From positions 1-13,451 of the forward strand of contig CAMLER010000063.1 in the NCBI GenBank assembly GCA_946478915.1: a DNA stretch of 13,451 nucleotides. The letters are read 5' to 3'. The position numbers and the translations under genes were made by a program. The number at the start of each line of letters is the position of its first letter. Position 1 is the stretch's first letter. Below the pieces are notes generated by a model that was not told where the DNA came from, did not search any database, and worked only from the letters and a program-made list of their open reading frames with translations. This stretch comes from an uncultured Chryseolinea sp. GTDB lineage: Bacteria > Bacteroidota > Bacteroidia > Cytophagales > Cyclobacteriaceae. Shown here in pieces: positions 6,347 through 13,451 of the stretch.

Positions 6347-6901
6347 ATGGACTTTGCTATGCAAATTAAGGAACAGACATTCCTCAAGGAGAAAGACCGG
6401 TTACTGGGGTTTATACGCAACCGGGTCTCGACCGTTGAGGAAGCTGAAGACATTCTGCAGGATGTCTTCTATCAGTTCATAGCAGGATATGAAACGATTG
6501 AGTCGATCGACCGTGTAACCTCATGGTTATTTTCGGTTGCACGAAACAAAATTATTGACCGCTATCGCCGGGATTCAGCCCGGCCGAAAAGATCGGAATT
6601 GGAAGTACATGCCGGTTCTGACGATGGGGCACCGCTCACACTACAGGAGATCTTGCCCGATTTTGGGAACACACCGGAAGATTTATATCTCCGGGAGGCT
6701 TTGTGGGAGGCGATAATGGAAGCACTCGATGAACTACCGGACGAACAACGTGAGATATTTATCTTAAATGAGATTGAAGAAAAAAGCTTTCGGGAGATCT
6801 CTGAAGAAAAAAAGGTTTCTATCAATACGCTTTTATCAAGGAAGCGGTATGCCATCCTTTCACTTCGCAAGAGATTACAAAAGATTTATGATAACCTGTA
6901 A
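6347..6901 (+). CDS. ECF-type RNA polymerase sigma factor
   Basis: This 184-residue protein has the two-domain layout of group 4 sigma-70 factors. Region 2 (about 14-78) includes EEAEDILQDVFYQF (31-44, core polymerase contact) and TSWLFSVARNKIIDRYRR (58-75, -10 recognition and melting). An acidic linker (about 80-118) follows, then region 4 (about 123-178) with LPDEQREIFILNEIE and a helix-turn-helix (about 146-167) for -35 recognition. Regions 1 and 3 are absent, as expected. ATG at 6347 is used; an in-frame ATG at residue 5 is an alternative, and no Shine-Dalgarno decides between them. No classical zinc-binding or FecR-type anti-sigma gene follows. Instead a small two-helix membrane protein starts 12 nt after the stop and is probably co-transcribed. 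The regulon is unknown. Confidence 0.92.
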   Translation: MDFAMQIKEQTFLKEKDRLLGFIRNRVSTVEEAEDILQDVFYQFIAGYETIESIDRVTSWLFSVARNKIIDRYRRDSARPKRSELEVHAGSDDGAPLTLQEILPDFGNTPEDLYLREALWEAIMEALDELPDEQREIFILNEIEEKSFREISEEKKVSINTLLSRKRYAILSLRKRLQKIYDNL

Positions 6902-6913
6902 AAAGGCCGGAAT

Positions 6914-7267
6914 ATGAAAAGAGGGGGAATATTTCTTAAATGCTTAATCGCCATTATAGCCGGTATTTTCTTTTTTGGATGGGTTACATGGCTCCTCTGG
7001 AACTGGCTCGTTCCCGTTCTGTTTGCTGGTCCGGTGATCTCATTTTGGCAGGCGCTCGGGCTACTCTTGTTAACGAAAATTCTGCTTTTCGGGATTGGTG
7101 GTAGGCGTGGTAGCTGCGGCGAAGCATATTCCCCCCAGCAGCATTGGAAACACCGTTTTGCTGAGAAAATATCGTCGATGACACCAGAAGAACGCCAGGC
7201 GCTGAAGGATAAGATGCGGGAGAAGTGGTGTTCCAAGCCGCAGAATCATGAAGATAAAGCCTCTTAA
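6914..7267 (+). CDS. Small two-helix membrane protein paired with the ECF sigma factor
   Basis: The product is 117 residues and I do not recognise a named family. It has a basic N-terminus (MKRGG), a first hydrophobic helix (about 6-26) and a Trp-rich link WLLWNWLVPVLF (26-37). A second helix follows (about 44-62), then a Gly/Arg/Cys turn (GIGGRRGSCG, 60-69) and a charged, helical tail of about 50 residues. The tail contains MTPEERQALKDKMREKWC (89-106), which resembles the LTPEQR-type helices of Spy/CpxP-like proteins but is too short to assign. Positive-inside reasoning puts both ends in the cytoplasm. It begins 12 nt after the sigma-factor stop, so the two form an operon. An unconventional anti-sigma or membrane-stress sensor is plausible. 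Three cysteines (10, 68, 106) could respond to redox or metals. Function is not established. Confidence 0.8.
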   Translation: MKRGGIFLKCLIAIIAGIFFFGWVTWLLWNWLVPVLFAGPVISFWQALGLLLLTKILLFGIGGRRGSCGEAYSPQQHWKHRFAEKISSMTPEERQALKDKMREKWCSKPQNHEDKAS

Positions 7268-7390
7268 GAGCTCAAACGTAATTTTATTTAGGTTCCGAAG
7301 AACATCTTGAAAACGATTGCATTCAATTCGGAAAAAATTCATAAAAAAAACATGCAAAAAACTGAACCAGGCTTTATTTGAGCCGTTGAA

Positions 7391-7427
7391 GGAAACTGTG
7401 GAAACTTTGGTAATATTAATAGTTTCC
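7391..7427. promoter_or_regulatory. Candidate operator of the TetR-family regulator (three GGAAACT half-sites)
   Basis: GGAAACT occurs at 7391-7397 and 7400-7406, and inverted as AGTTTCC at 7421-7427. The last two form a palindrome with 7-bp arms and a 14-nt centre. It overlaps the -33 element and most of the spacer of the promoter at 7406-7436. A repressor bound here would exclude polymerase, which fits autorepression of the efflux operon by its first gene. The binding protein is inferred. Confidence 0.55.
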
Positions 7428-7436
7428 ATAGTTTTG
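7406..7436 (+). promoter_or_regulatory. Bacteroidota-type promoter of the efflux operon
   Basis: TTTG (7406-7409), exactly 19 nt, then TAGTTTTG (7429-7436). This is a full match to the TTTG-N19-TAnnTTTG consensus of the phylum's primary sigma factor. The start site should fall near 7440-7443, one to four bases before the ATG at 7444, so the message is leaderless or almost so. Confidence 0.82.
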
Positions 7437-7443
7437 CGCCCCT

Positions 7444-8082
7444 ATGGAACAAATAGAAGAACTGGATATCAAAACTAAAATCTTAAAAGCGGCTGAGAGC
7501 CTTTTTATGAAGTACGGCGTTCGCAGTATATCGATGGATGATATATCCCGGCACCTGGCGGTTTCAAAAAAGACGCTCTACCAGCATTTCGCTGACAAAG
7601 AGGATATCGTGTACATGGCTTGTCAGGCTCACATCGAATCGATTGCCAGTAGGTTTCTTGAGATCACCAGTTCTTCGAAGAACGCGCTGGACGAGCTGAC
7701 GAAGTTTTCGAGATGCATGAAACAAAATACAGAGGACACCAATCCTTCCTTGCTTTTTGATTTACAGAAATATCATCCGAAAGCGTGGGGCGTATGGCTG
7801 AATCATAAGAATAAATTTATTCGTGACTCGATGATCAGGAATTTGAGACAGGGAATACAGGAGGGTTTGTACAGACCGGAACTCAATGTTGATATCGTGG
7901 CGGCTATGCGGCTTGAACTCGTGCAATTGCCTTTTGACGAAAATGCGTTTCCTCCGTCGCGGTTTAATCTAACGCAGGTCCAGATGGAAATTTTCGATCA
8001 TTTCGTGCACGGCATTGTAACTGAAAAAGGCAGGAAGCTATATCAGAAATATAAAGAATCATTAGGCAAGCTATCGGACTAG
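7444..8082 (+). CDS. TetR/AcrR-family transcriptional regulator
   Basis: This 212-residue protein has an N-terminal TetR DNA-binding domain (about 10-57): ILKAAESLFMKYGVRSISMDDISRHLAVSKKTLYQHF, with the HTH at about 29-50 and the typical LYQHF ending. The C-terminal part (about 60-205) is helical and variable, as in TetR ligand and dimer domains, and does not identify a ligand. The gene is the first of a tetR-tolC-adaptor-RND operon; only 21 nt separate it from the channel gene. It probably represses its own promoter through the GGAAACT palindrome at 7391-7427 and releases it when an efflux substrate binds. The start is fixed by the promoter position and by the lack of an upstream in-frame ATG before the -7 box. 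Confidence 0.92.
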   Translation: MEQIEELDIKTKILKAAESLFMKYGVRSISMDDISRHLAVSKKTLYQHFADKEDIVYMACQAHIESIASRFLEITSSSKNALDELTKFSRCMKQNTEDTNPSLLFDLQKYHPKAWGVWLNHKNKFIRDSMIRNLRQGIQEGLYRPELNVDIVAAMRLELVQLPFDENAFPPSRFNLTQVQMEIFDHFVHGIVTEKGRKLYQKYKESLGKLSD

Positions 8083-8103
8083 ACTTTAATCTTCTCTCTA
8101 CTT

Positions 8104-9546
8104 ATGAAACGATTACTAATTATTTTAATTGCAGCTGTGCCATTCAGTGCAAGTGCGCAATCAGAGACGCAGAGCCGCTTTACCCTTGATCAATGTATTA
8201 AGTATGCACTGGAGAATACGGTTGAAGTGAAGAATGCGCGCATTGATGCTCAGATTGCCGAGGCAAAGGTAAAGGAAACTACTGGCTTGGGGCTTCCACA
8301 AATCGATGGTAGTGTTTCACTGCAGCACAATCCAAAGCTTCCCAGGTTTTATCAGAGATATGATGCAGAGCAACAGAGCTTTTTCGATCTGAGTGGAATT
8401 CCTGGTATTCAGTCGGGCGATGTTGTTGCATTTCCAAACGTATTTCAACTTCCGAGCAACGGTAACGCTGGACTAACTGTAAATCAACTTTTATTCAGCA
8501 GTTCGTACCTGGTGGGATTAAAGGCTGCAAGCACATACAAGAGTCTTGCATATAAGACCGAGACTCAGACACAGATTGAAATTGTTGAAGGTGTTACAAA
8601 AGCATATTATGCAGTATTAGTCAACACCGAACGTATCACCTTGTTCGATGCCAACATTGCGCGTGTCGACACCCTGCTGAGGAATACCACAGCATTAAAT
8701 GCGAATGGTTTTGCGGAAGAAATTGACGTGGATAGAATTCGGGTTACGTTGAATAATCTCAAATCCGAACGCCTGCAATTCTTAAATCTGCAAAGCCTGA
8801 GTCTGAACTTACTGAAGTATCAGATGAACTACCCTATGGAGAAAGACATAGATGTTGAAGGGGACCTTACCACGCTAAAGGTTAACGAACAACTATTTAA
8901 TGAATATCAAGATGGATGGGACTACACCAATCGTATAGAGTATCAACTGTTAGAAACAGAACTAAAATTGCGCGAGCTCGATTTGAAGAATAAATACTCT
9001 GCATCCATTCCAAGCCTTACTGGTTTCTACAATTATGGCTATTCAACCCAATCACCTAATATTGGCGGGTTGTTTAAGACTGAATCCGCAGTGCCGTCAA
9101 CGAGTCAGTTCGGGCCAGACAAGTGGTATTCATACTCTTCATTTGGTGTGACGTTGAACATTCCTTTGTTCAGCGGTCTCCAAAGAAATTATCAGGTACA
9201 GCAAGCGAAACTTGAACTGCTTAAAACTCAAAATAGCTTTTCGTCGCTTAAACAGAGTATTGATCTAAGCATTAAACAAAATACAACGACTTTTCACAAT
9301 TCACTTGAGACGTTAAAGTCACAGGATGAAAACATGGATTTGGCAGAGAAAGTGGCGCGAGTCACTAAAATTAAATATGAACAAGGTGTTGGATCCAATA
9401 TCGAGGTAATTGACGCAGAAAGCAGTTTGAGAGAAGCTCAGGTTAATTATTACAACGCGCTGTACGATGCGATTGTTGCCAAGGTTGACCTCGACAAAGC
9501 TTTTGCGAAAATCGATCCTAGTAAATATGTCACCACCTCTAACTAA
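8104..9546 (+). CDS. TolC-family outer membrane efflux channel
   Basis: This 480-residue protein has a Sec signal peptide (MKRLLIILIA..., cleavage likely after SASA at residue 18) and two outer-membrane-efflux-protein repeats, about 25-250 and 270-470. The start of the first repeat, FTLDQCIKYALENTVEVKNARIDAQIAEAKVKE, is characteristic of the family. Long amphipathic helices such as LKSQDENMDLAEKVARVTKIKYEQGVG and the late SLREAQVNYYNALYDAIVAKVDLDKA follow the usual pattern. Three subunits should form an outer membrane beta-barrel with a periplasmic helical tunnel docking on the adaptor. It lies between the regulator and the adaptor in one operon, with 21 nt before it and 13 nt after it. Confidence 0.93.
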   Translation: MKRLLIILIAAVPFSASAQSETQSRFTLDQCIKYALENTVEVKNARIDAQIAEAKVKETTGLGLPQIDGSVSLQHNPKLPRFYQRYDAEQQSFFDLSGIPGIQSGDVVAFPNVFQLPSNGNAGLTVNQLLFSSSYLVGLKAASTYKSLAYKTETQTQIEIVEGVTKAYYAVLVNTERITLFDANIARVDTLLRNTTALNANGFAEEIDVDRIRVTLNNLKSERLQFLNLQSLSLNLLKYQMNYPMEKDIDVEGDLTTLKVNEQLFNEYQDGWDYTNRIEYQLLETELKLRELDLKNKYSASIPSLTGFYNYGYSTQSPNIGGLFKTESAVPSTSQFGPDKWYSYSSFGVTLNIPLFSGLQRNYQVQQAKLELLKTQNSFSSLKQSIDLSIKQNTTTFHNSLETLKSQDENMDLAEKVARVTKIKYEQGVGSNIEVIDAESSLREAQVNYYNALYDAIVAKVDLDKAFAKIDPSKYVTTSN

Positions 9547-9559
9547 GCATGTACTCCCT

Positions 9560-10705
9560 ATGAAAAATATATCCACTATGAAATCCTCACTTTACACCCG
9601 TTTATCGATAGTAGTCGCGGCTGCGATATTGGCTGCCTGCAGTGCAGCTACGCCTGATGACAAAAAGGCGCAGCTTGAAAAACTTAAAGCGCAACAGACG
9701 GAGATATCAAAGCAAGTCCAACAACTTGAGAAGGAGATTGCGGCAGAAAATCCGGCGGAGGCTAATATAAAAACCAAGGATGTTGAGGTTACTGAAGTCA
9801 CACCAAAGAAATTCGACCACTACGTTCAAACGCAGGGGAGGGTGGAAGCGGAAGACAACATTTCTGTTAGTGCCAAGTCTCCAGGTGTAATTACCGCGGT
9901 GTATGTCAACGAGGGACAGCATGTATCCAAAGGGCAAGTCCTTGCTCAAATAGATAATGCGGTGATCTTAAGAAATATCGAATCAGTGAAAACACAACTC
10001 GAATTGGCGCAGACCGTCTACGAACGCCAAAAGAATCTTTGGGATCAAAAGATTGGAACCGAAGTTCAATTTCTGCAGGCAAAAAATGCTAAAGAAGGCC
10101 TTGAGCGACAGATTGCTTCTTTGCAGGAGCAAAATGAAATGATGCGTATCAAAGCACCAATTTCAGGAACTGTTGACGAGGTTGTAGTAAAGATCGGAGA
10201 GGCAGTTCAACCCGGCGTACCCGCACTCAGAGTTGTGAATACATCGGATCTCAAAATTACGGCGAATGTCTCCGAAGCTTACGTGACGGATATCAGAAAA
10301 GGCAACAAAGTTTTGGTGAATATTCCAGAATTGAAAAAGGATCTTGAATCCGAAGTGACATTCGTAGGAAGGACAATTGACCCGTTGTCGCGCACTTTTG
10401 CAGTGGAAATCGACCTGCCATCAGATCCTAACCTGAGACCGAACATGACAGGTATCATTAAAGTTGTATTCCACACTGAACCTACCGCGATAACGGTACC
10501 TATAAACGTTGTTCAGGATATCAATAATGAAAAAATTGTGTTTGTTGCGGAGACGAGCGGTAAGAATACCGTCGCCCGCAGGAAAGTTGTAACCGTTGAA
10601 GGCGTTTACAACGGTATGGCTCAGGTAAACGGTCTTGAACCGGGATCCAAAGTAATCACATTCGGATATCAGGGTCTTAATGACGGTGAATTTATCAAAA
10701 TATAG
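9560..10705 (+). CDS. RND efflux membrane-fusion (adaptor) lipoprotein
   Basis: This is a 381-residue HlyD/AcrA-type periplasmic adaptor. The N-terminus is a lipoprotein signal with lipobox LAAC (C27), so it should be anchored by lipid. A short coiled coil (about 33-63) precedes the core. Next come the first half of the lipoyl domain (about 97-132, with SPGVITAVYVNEGQHVSKGQVLAQID), an alpha-helical hairpin (about 134-195), the second lipoyl half (KAPISGTVDEVVVKIGEAVQPG, 198-219), a beta-barrel (about 226-305, ending LRPNMTGIIKV) and a membrane-proximal domain. I chose ATG 9560, 13 nt after the channel stop. A longer open frame reaching back to 9467 overlaps the channel gene and would bury the lipoprotein signal. 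ATG 9578 is also compatible with it. It should bridge the channel and the RND pump. Confidence 0.92.
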   Translation: MKNISTMKSSLYTRLSIVVAAAILAACSAATPDDKKAQLEKLKAQQTEISKQVQQLEKEIAAENPAEANIKTKDVEVTEVTPKKFDHYVQTQGRVEAEDNISVSAKSPGVITAVYVNEGQHVSKGQVLAQIDNAVILRNIESVKTQLELAQTVYERQKNLWDQKIGTEVQFLQAKNAKEGLERQIASLQEQNEMMRIKAPISGTVDEVVVKIGEAVQPGVPALRVVNTSDLKITANVSEAYVTDIRKGNKVLVNIPELKKDLESEVTFVGRTIDPLSRTFAVEIDLPSDPNLRPNMTGIIKVVFHTEPTAITVPINVVQDINNEKIVFVAETSGKNTVARRKVVTVEGVYNGMAQVNGLEPGSKVITFGYQGLNDGEFIKI

Positions 10706-10715
10706 ACTGCAACAT

Positions 10716-10745
10716 CCATGATGGTTTGATATCATTCCATCATGG
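10716..10745 (+). promoter_or_regulatory. Perfect inverted repeat between adaptor and permease genes
   Basis: CCATGATGG (10716-10724) and CCATCATGG (10737-10745) are exact reverse complements separated by 12 nt. The centre itself holds the 8-bp palindrome TGATATCA (10727-10734). It fills the 66-nt gap between the two genes. There is no T-run after it, so it does not look like a terminator. A stability or processing hairpin in the operon mRNA, or an internal operator, would fit. Confidence 0.6.
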
Positions 10746-10771
10746 GTTTCCAATTCTAAAATAACAAAAGT

Positions 10772-13451
10772 ATGCAGGACATCGAAAAAGAATTTAAGCC
10801 CACCAGTTGGGCCATCGATAACAAAATAGCCATCTACGTTGCCACGGTATTGATTTGTATCGCGGGGATCGTCACTTATAATAAGTTACCGAAGGAAAGT
10901 TTTCCTGAAGTAGTGTTTCCACAAATTTATGTGCTGACCATCTATCAGGGTGCGCCTCCAACCGATATAGAGAACCTGATCACAAAGGAACTTGAGAAGG
11001 AAATTAAGTCGATTAATGGCGTTAAGGAAATAGTTAGTAATTCGGTACAGAATTATTCCAGTGTCATCATTGAGTTCGAAACGGACATCGACGTAACGGA
11101 CGCTAAAAGAGATGTTCAAGATGCCGTGAACCGCGCAAAAAATGAACTGCCTCCATTGGATAAGGATCCTGAAGTTTATGAAATTGATATTTCTGAGCTT
11201 CCGATCATGAACGTGAATCTTTCAGGCAATTATGATCTGCAGACACTTAAACGTTATGCGGAGATGATGCAGGATAAAATTGAGACGGTGAAAGAAATCC
11301 GCCGCGTCGATATTGTGGGAGCACTTGATCGCGAGATACAGATTAACGTAGATCTATATAAAGCAGCATCGGCAGGTGTAAGTCTGAACGATATTTCACA
11401 GGCTATTGGTCAGGAGAATGTGATCATTCCGGGCGGCCAGCTTTCGGTCGCGGGAGTAAAAAGATCGTTGAGTGTGAGCGGAGAGTATGCAGATGCGCGC
11501 GAAATGGCTAATACGATTGTAGGGTCTATCAGAGGAGCAAAGGTTTATTTGAAAGATGTAGCCGAAGTTGTGGATACACACAAGGAGCAGGAAAGCTTTG
11601 CGCGACTGGATAAGAAGAATGTAATCACCCTGAACGTGATTAAAAGGAGCGGCGAAAACCTGATCCTTGCATCGGATGCTATAAACGAGATCATCGCGGA
11701 CTATGAAGAAAACATTTTACCTCCTGGTCTTGACATAACGGTCACAGCCGATCAGTCCGATAACACACGGACTACGTTGCACGATCTTATCAACACGATT
11801 ATCATCGGCTTCATCCTGGTAACGGTAATTCTAATGTTCTTTATGGGCGCAACCAACGCTATGTTCGTTGGTTTGTCCGTACCGTTGTCCAGCTTTATCG
11901 CTTTCCTCGTTTTCCCGGTTATTGATTTCAGCTTGAATATGATGACATTGTTCTCATTTCTGCTCGCGCTGGGAATTGTGGTTGATGATGCTATTGTGGT
12001 GATTGAAAATACGCACCGCGTGTTTGACAATGGAAAGGTGCCTATCCGAAAAGCTGCGAAGATTGCAGCGGGTGAAGTGTTCCTTCCCGTATTTTCAGGA
12101 ACACTGGTAGTTCTTGCTCCATTCATACCGTTGGCGTTCTGGCCGGGTGTAATCGGTAAGTTCATGATGTATTTACCCATTACACTTATCATTGCCTTGC
12201 TGGCCTCGTTGCTTGTGGCGTATATCATGAATCCGGTTTTTGCTGCCGATTTTATGAAACCACATAACCACGATGCCAATAGAAAACCGACCGTCACCAA
12301 AGGATTTAAAATTACGGCTATTGTCTTTGGCGCAATCGCACTTGTTGCGTACATCGCTGGAATTCCAGGTGTGGGCAATCTTGCTGTATTTCTATTTGCA
12401 CTCTATGCGCTGCATCATTTTGTTCTGTCAAGAGTGATAACACATTTCCAAACCACTACCTGGCCTGGCGTGCAACGCAAGTACAAGCGTATTGTTGAGT
12501 GGTGCCTGTCGCGTTACAGACCAATTTGGATTGTAGCTGGTATCCTGGTCTTGTTTGTGTTCTCGATTGTTTTCACAATGATCCGCCAGCCACCGGTTGT
12601 ATTCTTTCCCCAGGGAGATCCAAACTTTATTTATGCGTATATCCGTATGCCAATTGGTACCGATCAACGAGTGACTGACTCAATAACTCAAATTGTTGAA
12701 AAACGTGTGATGGGCGTCGTCGGAGAGGATAACCCTATCGTTGAATCCATCATTTCGAACGTTGCAATTGGCGCAAGTGAAGATCCCATGGAGGGTGGTG
12801 GAACGCTTGGTAGCCCGCATCTTGGCAAAGTTGCAGTTGCATTTGTGAAGTTTTCGCAACGCGATGGCAAAAGCACGCGTGAATACATGGATAAAATCCG
12901 CGACGCAGTGAAGGGGGTACAGGGAGCGGAAATTTCAGTAAACCAGGAGCAAGGGGGTCCGCCAACAGGTAAACCCATCAACATTGAGGTTGCTGCTGAC
13001 GAATTCGACTTGCTCGCATCGACGTCTACGCGGCTGAAACGGTACCTTGATTCCTTGCAAGTACCGGGAGTAGAGGAATTGAAATCCGATTTTCAGAGCA
13101 ACAAGCCGGAGATCCTCATTAATATCGATAGAGAAAAAGCAAATCGTGAGGGTATTTCGACACAATCCATCGGGTATGCTTTAAGTACAGCGTTGTATGG
13201 ATTTGAAGTTTCAAAATACCGTGATGCTAACGATGACTATCCGATCCAGTTGAGAATTCAGGAAACGCAAAGAAACGACGTTAATACGCTCATGAATCTG
13301 CCCATCATATTTCAGGATATGAGTATGAATGGTCAGGTACGTCAGGTGCCGCTGTCGGCCGTTGCGACTGCCGAATACACAAACAGTTATGCAGGCATTC
13401 GACGAATCGATCAAAAACGTACCGTCACCATTTCATCTAATGTGTTAGGTG
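10772..13451 (+). CDS. RND-family efflux permease (3' end outside window)
   Basis: The frame stays open from ATG 10772 to the window edge: 893 codons of a protein that usually exceeds 1,000 residues. It begins with a cytoplasmic tail and TM1 (about 17-36), followed by the porter-domain signature SFPEVVFPQIYVLTIYQGAPP (43-63). TM2-TM6 occupy about 340-500. TM4 carries GIVVDDAIVVIENTHR with D405 and D406, the proton-relay pair equivalent to AcrB D407/D408. This marks it as an H+-driven, hydrophobe/amphiphile-type pump rather than a lipid-modifying relative. Two extra hydrophobic segments (about 514-533 and 535-551) lie between TM6 and TM7 (about 575-595), and the second porter domain follows. 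The TM10 residues are beyond the window. It works with the adaptor and TolC-like channel encoded just upstream. The exported compound cannot be told from sequence. Confidence 0.94.
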   Translation, partial: MQDIEKEFKPTSWAIDNKIAIYVATVLICIAGIVTYNKLPKESFPEVVFPQIYVLTIYQGAPPTDIENLITKELEKEIKSINGVKEIVSNSVQNYSSVIIEFETDIDVTDAKRDVQDAVNRAKNELPPLDKDPEVYEIDISELPIMNVNLSGNYDLQTLKRYAEMMQDKIETVKEIRRVDIVGALDREIQINVDLYKAASAGVSLNDISQAIGQENVIIPGGQLSVAGVKRSLSVSGEYADAREMANTIVGSIRGAKVYLKDVAEVVDTHKEQESFARLDKKNVITLNVIKRSGENLILASDAINEIIADYEENILPPGLDITVTADQSDNTRTTLHDLINTIIIGFILVTVILMFFMGATNAMFVGLSVPLSSFIAFLVFPVIDFSLNMMTLFSFLLALGIVVDDAIVVIENTHRVFDNGKVPIRKAAKIAAGEVFLPVFSGTLVVLAPFIPLAFWPGVIGKFMMYLPITLIIALLASLLVAYIMNPVFAADFMKPHNHDANRKPTVTKGFKITAIVFGAIALVAYIAGIPGVGNLAVFLFALYALHHFVLSRVITHFQTTTWPGVQRKYKRIVEWCLSRYRPIWIVAGILVLFVFSIVFTMIRQPPVVFFPQGDPNFIYAYIRMPIGTDQRVTDSITQIVEKRVMGVVGEDNPIVESIISNVAIGASEDPMEGGGTLGSPHLGKVAVAFVKFSQRDGKSTREYMDKIRDAVKGVQGAEISVNQEQGGPPTGKPINIEVAADEFDLLASTSTRLKRYLDSLQVPGVEELKSDFQSNKPEILINIDREKANREGISTQSIGYALSTALYGFEVSKYRDANDDYPIQLRIQETQRNDVNTLMNLPIIFQDMSMNGQVRQVPLSAVATAEYTNSYAGIRRIDQKRTVTISSNVLG

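Noticed and set aside
7366..7385. GGCT...AGCC hairpin after the small membrane protein as a terminator
   Set aside because: Only 4-5 bp with a wobble, no T-run after it, and about 100 nt past the stop. Too weak to call.
9467..9559. Longer start for the adaptor gene
   Set aside because: It overlaps the end of the channel gene and would put 31 residues ahead of a clear lipoprotein signal peptide. ATG 9560 is better.
11752..12378. Minus-strand open frame of 208 codons inside the RND gene
   Set aside because: It is the antisense shadow of the permease coding sequence, with no recognisable domain.

Overview
The window looks like chromosomal DNA from a Bacteroidota bacterium, probably a Cytophagales-type soil or freshwater organism. 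Three things point there. Two promoters match the Bacteroidota consensus (TTG/TTTG, 19 nt, TAnnTTTG) exactly or nearly so. The genes lack obvious Shine-Dalgarno sequences. The protein families are typical of the phylum: a hybrid kinase with a C-terminal HPt domain, a PepSY-like small secreted protein, and a TetR-TolC-adaptor-RND operon. The genus is inference only.

Layout. Positions 1-323 hold no convincing gene but contain what looks like a complete sigma-54 control region: a palindrome with extra half-sites about 100 bp upstream of a -24/-12 element. It drives a small secreted PepSY-like protein (324-671), which ends in a strong terminator (711-748). Next comes an NtrC-type sigma-54 response regulator (763-2112). 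Only 6 nt beyond it, and convergent, ends a membrane hybrid histidine kinase (2119-4632, minus) with HisKA, HATPase, receiver and HPt domains. The kinase also has a -24/-12-like element just upstream of its start. The simplest reading is a local phosphorelay, kinase to regulator, acting with RpoN on the secreted-protein gene and perhaps on the kinase itself.

Behind the kinase, on the same strand, lies an SLC13/DASS anion symporter (4735-6186, minus) with its own Bacteroidota-type promoter. Divergent from it is a two-gene unit: an ECF-type sigma factor (6347-6901) and a small two-helix membrane protein (6914-7267) that may be its partner.

The right part is a multidrug-type efflux operon: TetR regulator (7444-8082), TolC-like outer membrane channel (8104-9546), lipoprotein membrane-fusion adaptor (9560-10705) and an RND permease running off the window (10772 onward). 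Its promoter matches the consensus exactly and lies so close to the ATG that the mRNA should have almost no leader. Three GGAAACT half-sites around the -33 element form a likely autorepression operator. A perfect 9-bp inverted repeat separates the adaptor and permease genes.

No RNA genes, insertion sequences, CRISPR arrays or phage genes were seen. Most of the proteins are ordinary families. The most interesting content is regulatory: the sigma-54 circuit at the left end and the sigma factor/membrane protein pair in the middle.
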